This document shows positions 6,014-10,354 of a stretch of 10,354 bases of DNA, piece after piece. The position numbers and the translations under genes were made by a program. Position 1 is the first letter of the stretch. Every line of letters begins with the position of its first letter. The notes beneath the pieces were generated by a model, which was not told the origin of the DNA, made no database searches, and was given only the letters and a program-made list of their open reading frames with translations. The stretch comes from Bacillota bacterium (lineage in GTDB: Bacteria; Bacillota_C; Negativicutes; JAEYSJ01), in the NCBI GenBank assembly GCA_023434855.1, contig JAEYSJ010000138.1, positions 1 to 10,354 of the forward strand. The letters run 5' to 3'.

Positions 6014-6056
6014 AGAAACCACCGTATAGGAGTAAATCATGTTTACGGTGGTTTCT
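6014..6056 (+). promoter_or_regulatory. 13-bp leader hairpin before livH with a ribosome-binding site in its loop
   Basis: AGAAACCACCGTA (6014-6026) pairs perfectly with TACGGTGGTTTCT (6044-6056). The 17-nt loop contains TAGGAG (6027-6032) and, six nt later, ATG (6039-6041). The sequence after the stem (CCTTATCTC) is not a T-tract, so this is unlike the other leader hairpins and points to a translational or processing role instead of termination. Confidence 0.6.
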
Positions 6057-6119
6057 CCTTATCTCAATAGTAATAAGAAGGTGATAATATATGGAACTGA
6101 TGATCCAGACTTTAATTAA
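6039..6119 (+). CDS. Possible 26-codon leader peptide overlapping the livH start
   Basis: An ATG with a good TAGGAG ribosome binding site six nt upstream opens a 26-residue frame (MFTVVSPYLNSNKKVIIYGT, then DDPDFN) that ends at TAA 6117-6119. It lies 28 bases past the livH start, in a different frame. Both the binding site and the ATG lie in the loop of the 13-bp hairpin, so ribosomes reading it would open the stem and end inside livH, a geometry that would couple translation. The peptide has no recognisable family or telling codon run. It may be chance. Confidence 0.3.
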   Translation: MFTVVSPYLNSNKKVIIYGTDDPDFN

Positions 6120-6963
6120 CGGGTTATTAATCGGTGGAATCTTTATCATGATTGCCGTTGGATTTTCGCTGGCCTTCGGGGTTATGGACATCATAGATTT
6201 CGCCGTAGGTGAATGGGTCATGCTTGGGGCGTTTGCAGCTTATTGGATACAGACATTATTCAAGATTGATCCTCTAGTTATGCTGCCTTTTGTTTTCTTG
6301 TTTTTTGGTGCTATAGGTTATTCTTTTCAGCCCATACTGCAAAGTGTTATCAATATTAAGCATCGCAGTGCGGCTTTGATGGCCCTGGCTTTTACTTTCG
6401 GGCTGTCTACGTTCTTCCGGGGAGCTGCCCTGACTTTGTGGGGGTTTAATAACCGCAACATTACCACGTTCTTGTCTGACCAGAGTATTACCATCTTCGG
6501 TGTTACGCTGCCGGCGTTACGGTGTGTGGCGACCATTACCGCCATAGCTACTACTGTCGCATTTATGCTTTTCCTTAACAAAACCAGAACAGGAATCGCC
6601 ATTCGGGCTGCGGCTGAGAATAAAACGGTTGCCGGGTTAATGGGAATAGACGGAACAAAGGTATCAAGGCTGGTTTATGCAATGTATGCGGCTTTGACCG
6701 GAATGGCCGGAGTTTTTATTGGGGCGATTTTTTCCGTAAACCCGGACATGGGACTTAGATATACTGCCTTTGCCTTTTTCGTCGTCGTTGTCGGCGGCAT
6801 GGGATCGTTGTCAGGCGCCATTGTTGCCGGATTGCTGCTCGGTTTACTTGCCAGTTTTGTATCTGTATACATTGGCGGCAGTTATGTCTTTTTAATATTA
6901 TTCATGTTCCTTTTCTTGATTCTCATCTTTTTGCCCAAAGGTGTTTTGGGCAAAGGAATTTGA
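6091..6963 (+). CDS. livH: ABC importer permease LivH
   Basis: A 290-residue inner-membrane permease of the LivH family, one half of the transmembrane channel of a branched-chain-amino-acid-type importer. It is almost wholly hydrophobic, with about eight predicted membrane segments. It has the family N-terminus (G-L-L-I-G-G-I-F at 11-18, then G-V-M-D-I-I-D-F-A-V-G-E at 30-41). The cytoplasmic coupling loop G-I-A-I-R-A-A-A-E-N-K, followed by L-M-G-I-D, is the segment that docks the ATPases. Most family members have N-F-A-H-G-E or N-F-A-Q-G-E at residues 36-41; here it reads D-F-A-V-G-E. The start is supported by AAGGTGA six nt before the ATG. It is the first of four tightly packed genes (livHMGF) and is preceded by hairpins and a possible leader peptide. 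Confidence 0.95.
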   Translation: MELMIQTLINGLLIGGIFIMIAVGFSLAFGVMDIIDFAVGEWVMLGAFAAYWIQTLFKIDPLVMLPFVFLFFGAIGYSFQPILQSVINIKHRSAALMALAFTFGLSTFFRGAALTLWGFNNRNITTFLSDQSITIFGVTLPALRCVATITAIATTVAFMLFLNKTRTGIAIRAAAENKTVAGLMGIDGTKVSRLVYAMYAALTGMAGVFIGAIFSVNPDMGLRYTAFAFFVVVVGGMGSLSGAIVAGLLLGLLASFVSVYIGGSYVFLILFMFLFLILIFLPKGVLGKGI

Positions 6964-6977
6964 AGGGGGTGTTGACG

Positions 6978-7958
6978 TTGAAATCCATAAGCAATATTCG
7001 CTTTGCCAGTTATGGTTTGCTTGCTGTTTTGCTCTGTACGCTGCCTTTCGTGCTGCCAACCTTTTGGGTTCGCATAGTGACAGGGGTTTTTATGTGGATA
7101 GGCTTATCCTTAAGTTGGAATATGATTGGTGGATATATGGGCTATGTTAGTTTCGGACATGGCGCTTTCTTTGGAGTAGGTGCTTATATCACCGGTCTCT
7201 TAATGACAATGCTGGGCTTTTCCTTTTTGCCTACAATTGTAATATCTGGAATTCTGACCTGTCTTTTTGCCAGTTTTGTTGGTTATGCGACATTGCGTCT
7301 GAACGGTGCTTATTTTGCCATCGGAACATGGGCATTTGCCGAAATGATGCGTCAGACAGTGCTGGTGCTGCCTTTTACCGGCGGTCCGAACGGTCTTAGA
7401 CTGCCGCCGGAAGTTAACGAAAATTTATTCTTCTTTTTAATGCTTATACTGGCATTCTTAGTGTTAGCCTGTTGTTACATCGTATTTGAAAAGAGTTCTT
7501 TTGGTTTGAAAGTCAGGGCAATTCGTGAAGAAGAAACGGCAGCTCAGAGTCTGGGCGTCGATACAGTATGGGTGAAGATTCAGGTGTTCGCCATCAGTGC
7601 TTTATTTCCGGGGATTATCGGCGCAGCATATGCCTATTGGATGACTTATATTCATCCTGATAGTGTACTCGGGCCGCTGATTGCCGATCAAATGGTGGTC
7701 ATGGTTCTCCTGGGTGGTATTGGCACTTTGTACGGACCGATTATTGGTGCGGCAGCAATGTATATTGGCAACCGCATCATTTGGATTACCTGGGGAGACA
7801 GTTCAGGATATCTAATCATTCTTGGTTTGGCGATTTGTCTGATCATCCGCTTCTTGCCGCAGGGCCTGGTCAATCTCGGAGTATTGAGCAAAATCCGCAT
7901 TTCATTAAATAAAATGGTTTTTTGCCGGGCTGAGGCGCGAGAGGAGGCTTCAAAATGA
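6978..7958 (+). CDS. livM: ABC importer permease LivM
   Basis: A 326-residue second permease subunit of the LivM family, partner of LivH in the membrane channel. Family marks are the G-G-Y-M-G-Y-V-S-F-G-H-G-A-F-F-G-V-G-A-Y segment near the N-terminus, the G-G-P-N-G-L motif, and the coupling loop G-L-K-V-R-A-I-R-E-E-E-T-A-A-Q-S-L-G-V that contacts LivG/LivF. A G-G-I-G-T-L-Y-G-P-I-I-G-A motif lies near the C-terminus. Start: AGGGGG (6964-6969) is followed after 8 nt by TTG at 6978, giving MKSISN; in-frame TTG codons at 6960 and 6972 are before or on top of the binding site. The gap to livH is 14 nt, and the stop overlaps the livG start by 4 nt (ATGA), a sign of translational coupling. Confidence 0.93.
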   Translation: MKSISNIRFASYGLLAVLLCTLPFVLPTFWVRIVTGVFMWIGLSLSWNMIGGYMGYVSFGHGAFFGVGAYITGLLMTMLGFSFLPTIVISGILTCLFASFVGYATLRLNGAYFAIGTWAFAEMMRQTVLVLPFTGGPNGLRLPPEVNENLFFFLMLILAFLVLACCYIVFEKSSFGLKVRAIREEETAAQSLGVDTVWVKIQVFAISALFPGIIGAAYAYWMTYIHPDSVLGPLIADQMVVMVLLGGIGTLYGPIIGAAAMYIGNRIIWITWGDSSGYLIILGLAICLIIRFLPQGLVNLGVLSKIRISLNKMVFCRAEAREEASK

Positions 7959-8704
7959 GTATTATTGCAATTGAAGGACTGAATCATTTTTTTGGGGGAC
8001 TTAAAGCTATTGACAATTTCAACCTTACAGTTGATGAAGGTAAAGTCCACGGAGTGATCGGTCCCAACGGTGCAGGTAAAACCACACTTTTTAATCTGAT
8101 AACAGGAGCCTTTAAGCCAAGTAACGGCAAAATTTATTACAAAGGAGTCAATATCGCCGGCAAAAAAGCCCACCAAATTGCCCGGATGGGCATGGCGCGG
8201 ACATTTCAAAACTTGAGGCTCTTCGGCGATTTAACCGTCGTAGAGAACATCCGGGTTGGTAGGCTCCATCACCACCAAAGCCGGAAAACGGAGGAGAATC
8301 GGTTTGGCAATGATGAAAAGGCTGTTATTCAAAACCTGTTAAACATCGCCGGACTTGCCAGCCGTGCAGATGAAAAGGCCAGCAGCCTTCCTTACGGATT
8401 GCAGCGCAAACTGGAGATCGCCAGGGCTGTAGCCACCGAACCGGAGGTGCTGCTGCTTGATGAACCGGCTGCCGGTATGAATCCTAATGAAGTGCTCAAT
8501 CTGGTTGATTTGATCAAGGATATCAAAGAGCAGTTTGGTCTTACGATCATTTTAATTGAACATCAGATGAAATTGGTTGATGCCTTGTGTGATTACATTA
8601 CCGTCATGAATTTTGGCGGAGTGATCGCTCAGGGAAATCCGCAGGATGTTAAGGAGGACCCCCTCGTAATTACAGCATATCTTGGTTTAGGGGAAGTGGG
8701 CTAA
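7955..8704 (+). CDS. livG: ABC importer ATPase LivG
   Basis: A 249-residue ATP-binding subunit of the LivG class that powers import with LivF on the cytoplasmic face. Seen: Walker A G36-P-N-G-A-G-K-T-T44, Q-loop Gln85 in T-F-Q-N-L-R-L-F, signature at 145-150, Walker B L-L-L-D-E-P (166-171), the LivG-typical A-A-G-M-N-P after it, and the switch His203 in I-E-H-Q-M. The signature reads L-P-Y-G-L-Q, not L-S-G-G-Q; the Tyr-Gly form is normal in LivG, and the Pro and Leu are milder departures. A strong GAGGAGG lies seven nt before the ATG. It overlaps livM by 4 nt and is followed by livF after 1 nt. Confidence 0.97.
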   Translation: MSIIAIEGLNHFFGGLKAIDNFNLTVDEGKVHGVIGPNGAGKTTLFNLITGAFKPSNGKIYYKGVNIAGKKAHQIARMGMARTFQNLRLFGDLTVVENIRVGRLHHHQSRKTEENRFGNDEKAVIQNLLNIAGLASRADEKASSLPYGLQRKLEIARAVATEPEVLLLDEPAAGMNPNEVLNLVDLIKDIKEQFGLTIILIEHQMKLVDALCDYITVMNFGGVIAQGNPQDVKEDPLVITAYLGLGEVG

Positions 8705-8705
8705 T

Positions 8706-9422
8706 ATGGAAACAATTTTGGCGGTCAATGATTTAGAAGTAGTATACGGCGGGATTAAGGCGCTGCAAGGCATTTCCTTTGAAGTAAACCGGGGTGAAAT
8801 TGTTACCTTAATTGGAGCGAACGGGGCAGGAAAGTCCAGTACTTTGCGGGCCATTTCCGGAGTAGTCCCTGCTCGGAACGGTTCCATTGTCTTTAATAAA
8901 AATGAAATTACCAATCTGCCATCACATTTGATTGCCCGTGCCGGGTTGTCCCATGTGCCGGAAGGGCGGGGTGTTTTCACTAAGCTGTCAGTGGAAGAGA
9001 ATTTGATTGCCGGCAGTTATCCACGAAAGGATAAACCGCAAATTGCCCAAGATATGAATAGTGTATATGAACTGTTTCCCCGGCTTGGCGAACGCAAAAA
9101 ACAGCTCAGCGGCAGTCTTTCCGGGGGTGAGCAGCAAATGCTGGCCATCGGGCGCGCCATTATGAGCGGCGCGGAAATGCTGTTGCTTGACGAACCTTCC
9201 ATGGGACTGGCGCCGCTGATTGTTCAGGAAATCTTTGGGATAATTAAGCGTATCAATTCTACCGGCAAGACGGTTTTGCTTGTAGAGCAAAATGCCAATC
9301 AAGCCTTGAAGGTGGCCAATAGAGCTTATATATTGGAGACTGGACGGATCATCATGTCAGGTAATGCCAGTGAAATGATTGACAATCCTGATATAAAGCG
9401 GGCCTACTTAGGAGGTTGTTGA
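8706..9422 (+). CDS. livF: ABC importer ATPase LivF
   Basis: A 238-residue ATP-binding subunit of the LivF class, the second ATPase of the importer. Seen: Walker A G37-A-N-G-A-G-K-S-S45; the LivF-type V-P-E-G-R-G-V-F segment (84-91); signature L-S-G-G-E (138-142); Walker B L-L-L-D-E-P (159-164) followed by S-M-G-L-A-P; and V-E-Q-N-A with Gln195 in the switch-histidine position, normal for LivF and the feature that separates it from LivG. The ATG starts 1 nt after the livG stop, with a purine-rich GGGGAAG upstream inside the end of livG. It is the last gene of the importer block; no T-tract terminator follows within the next 140 nt. Confidence 0.97.
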   Translation: METILAVNDLEVVYGGIKALQGISFEVNRGEIVTLIGANGAGKSSTLRAISGVVPARNGSIVFNKNEITNLPSHLIARAGLSHVPEGRGVFTKLSVEENLIAGSYPRKDKPQIAQDMNSVYELFPRLGERKKQLSGSLSGGEQQMLAIGRAIMSGAEMLLLDEPSMGLAPLIVQEIFGIIKRINSTGKTVLLVEQNANQALKVANRAYILETGRIIMSGNASEMIDNPDIKRAYLGGC

Positions 9423-9445
9423 AAAACCCTTGAATCATCCAAAGT

Positions 9446-9496
9446 GTCCACAATAGATAGGGTTTATCGTTAGATAAATGTAGATATATTGTGGAC
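9446..9496 (+). promoter_or_regulatory. Nested hairpin between livF and the alcohol dehydrogenase gene
   Basis: GTCCACAATA (9446-9455) pairs with TATTGTGGAC (9487-9496). Inside lies TTTATC/GATAAA (9463-9468, 9473-9478) with a GTTA loop. Flanking bases on the right (GGACTTGCACT) are not a T-tract, so it is not a standard terminator. It is the only clear structure in the 141-nt gap and may be a processing, stability or leader element. Confidence 0.5.
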
Positions 9497-9563
9497 GGAC
9501 TTGCACTAAAATGCCTTTTGCGACAAACTCCTAGGGGGCCATTAAAGAAAGGAAGATTTGCAA

Positions 9564-10354
9564 ATGAAAGACTTTACTTTTGGTCTGTCAACGAAAGTTA
9601 TCTTTGGAACAGGTGCGGCCAACAATATTGCAGCTATTTGCAAAAGCAGGAATCTGTTTAAGATCTTTATCGTTACAGGCAGAACTTCAACAAAAAATTC
9701 GCCTCAATTTCAAAATATGCTTGCTCTTCTTAAGGAAGCCGGACTGCAGGTCCAGGTGTTCTCCGAGGTTGAAGCAGATCCCAGTGTGGAAACAGTAGAC
9801 CAAGGTGCCGCTGAATTAATGGCCTTCAAGGCCGATGCAGTGCTGGTTTTTGGCGGAGGCAGCCCGATGGATGCAGCCAAGTCCATGAGCATGATCGGCG
9901 CTAATGGTGGATCAATTCGGGATTATTTACATGGCAGGCTTGCAATTACCAAGCGGGGTATTCCCTTGATCTGTATTCCTACAACCGCGGGAACCGGCAG
10001 TGAGGTGACTGCTGCAGCAGTTACTACTGATAGACAGAGCCAGGAGAAAATCGGCGTTTCCCATGAATTTATGATGCCGCTGTTAGCGGTTATCGACCCG
10101 CTGCTTCATGTCAGTATGCCTCCGGCCATTACGGCAGCAACAGGCATTGACGCACTGACTCACGCGATGGAAGCTTTTGTGGCGGTAAAGGCCAATCCTG
10201 TTACCGATGGTCTGGCGATTCAGGCAATTAAAATGATCGGCAGTAATTTGCGGTCAGCTTATCAGCAAGGAGATGATTTAGAGGCGCGCAGTAATATGGC
10301 TTTGGCCAGCCTTATTGCCGGAGCGGCGTTTACCAATGCCGGACTGGGAGCCGT
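9564..10354 (+). CDS. Iron-containing (group III) alcohol dehydrogenase, 3' end outside window
   Basis: The first 263 residues of an NAD(P)-dependent alcohol dehydrogenase of the iron-containing group III family (FucO, 1,3-propanediol, butanol and 4-hydroxybutyrate dehydrogenases), normally about 380-390 residues. Seen: the N-terminal F-G-L-S-T-K-V-I-F-G-T-G-A strand, the nucleotide-binding G97-G-G-S-P-M-D-A-A-K, I-P-T-T-A-G-T-G-S-E-V-T, and the first two metal ligands D196 and H200 in G-I-D-A-L-T-H-A-M-E-A-F. The reading frame stays open to the right edge, just before the expected remaining His ligands, so the active site cannot be fully checked. The ATG follows an AAAGGAAG ribosome binding site. 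Beside the aminotransferase it would suit reduction of a semialdehyde to a hydroxy acid (or the reverse), but family members vary in substrate. Confidence 0.94.
   Translation, partial: MKDFTFGLSTKVIFGTGAANNIAAICKSRNLFKIFIVTGRTSTKNSPQFQNMLALLKEAGLQVQVFSEVEADPSVETVDQGAAELMAFKADAVLVFGGGSPMDAAKSMSMIGANGGSIRDYLHGRLAITKRGIPLICIPTTAGTGSEVTAAAVTTDRQSQEKIGVSHEFMMPLLAVIDPLLHVSMPPAITAATGIDALTHAMEAFVAVKANPVTDGLAIQAIKMIGSNLRSAYQQGDDLEARSNMALASLIAGAAFTNAGLGA

Overview
The window looks like chromosomal DNA of a low-to-moderate GC Bacillota. Strong GGAGG-type ribosome binding sites, frequent GTG/TTG starts, T-tract hairpins and a PucR-family regulator point that way. A Negativicutes genus of the Sporomusa/Pelosinus kind is plausible, but the sequence alone cannot settle it. 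There are no rRNA or tRNA genes, CRISPR arrays, transposases or phage genes. It reads as a catabolic and transport locus.

Layout. Positions 1-991 hold a leftward pair: a 115-residue ASCH/PUA-like protein, then an AiiA/BlcC-type metallo-beta-lactamase-fold lactonase that runs off the left edge. Positions 992-1434 form a divergent control region with a promoter on each strand, several inverted repeats and a terminator-like hairpin in each leader. Rightward from 1435 come a PucR-family regulator (1435-2682), a GabT-like class III aminotransferase (2892-4217), and a complete branched-chain-amino-acid-type ABC importer: lipoprotein binding protein 4582-5835, livH 6091-6963, livM 6978-7958, livG 7955-8704, livF 8706-9422. 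Last is an iron-dependent alcohol dehydrogenase (9564 to the right edge, truncated).

How they may work together. The importer probably brings in an amino acid or related amide, the aminotransferase removes an omega-amino group to give a semialdehyde, and the iron alcohol dehydrogenase interconverts that semialdehyde with a hydroxy acid. With the lactonase beside them, the set is reminiscent of gamma-butyrolactone / 4-hydroxybutyrate / GABA metabolism (compare Agrobacterium blcABC/attKLM). The PucR protein is the likely local regulator. Substrate assignments are inference.

The most unusual content is non-coding. (i) The ASCH, pucR, aminotransferase and binding-protein genes each have a terminator-like hairpin with a T-rich tract between the only room for a promoter and the ribosome binding site. 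The ASCH and binding-protein hairpins share a 15/16 sequence on the 5' arm and a similar two-stem architecture. (ii) Two copies of a repeat with inverted ends (255 and 121 bp) sit directly after the stop codons of the aminotransferase and the binding protein. (iii) A 13-bp hairpin before livH carries a ribosome-binding-site-plus-ATG in its loop, opening a 26-codon reading frame that overlaps the livH start.
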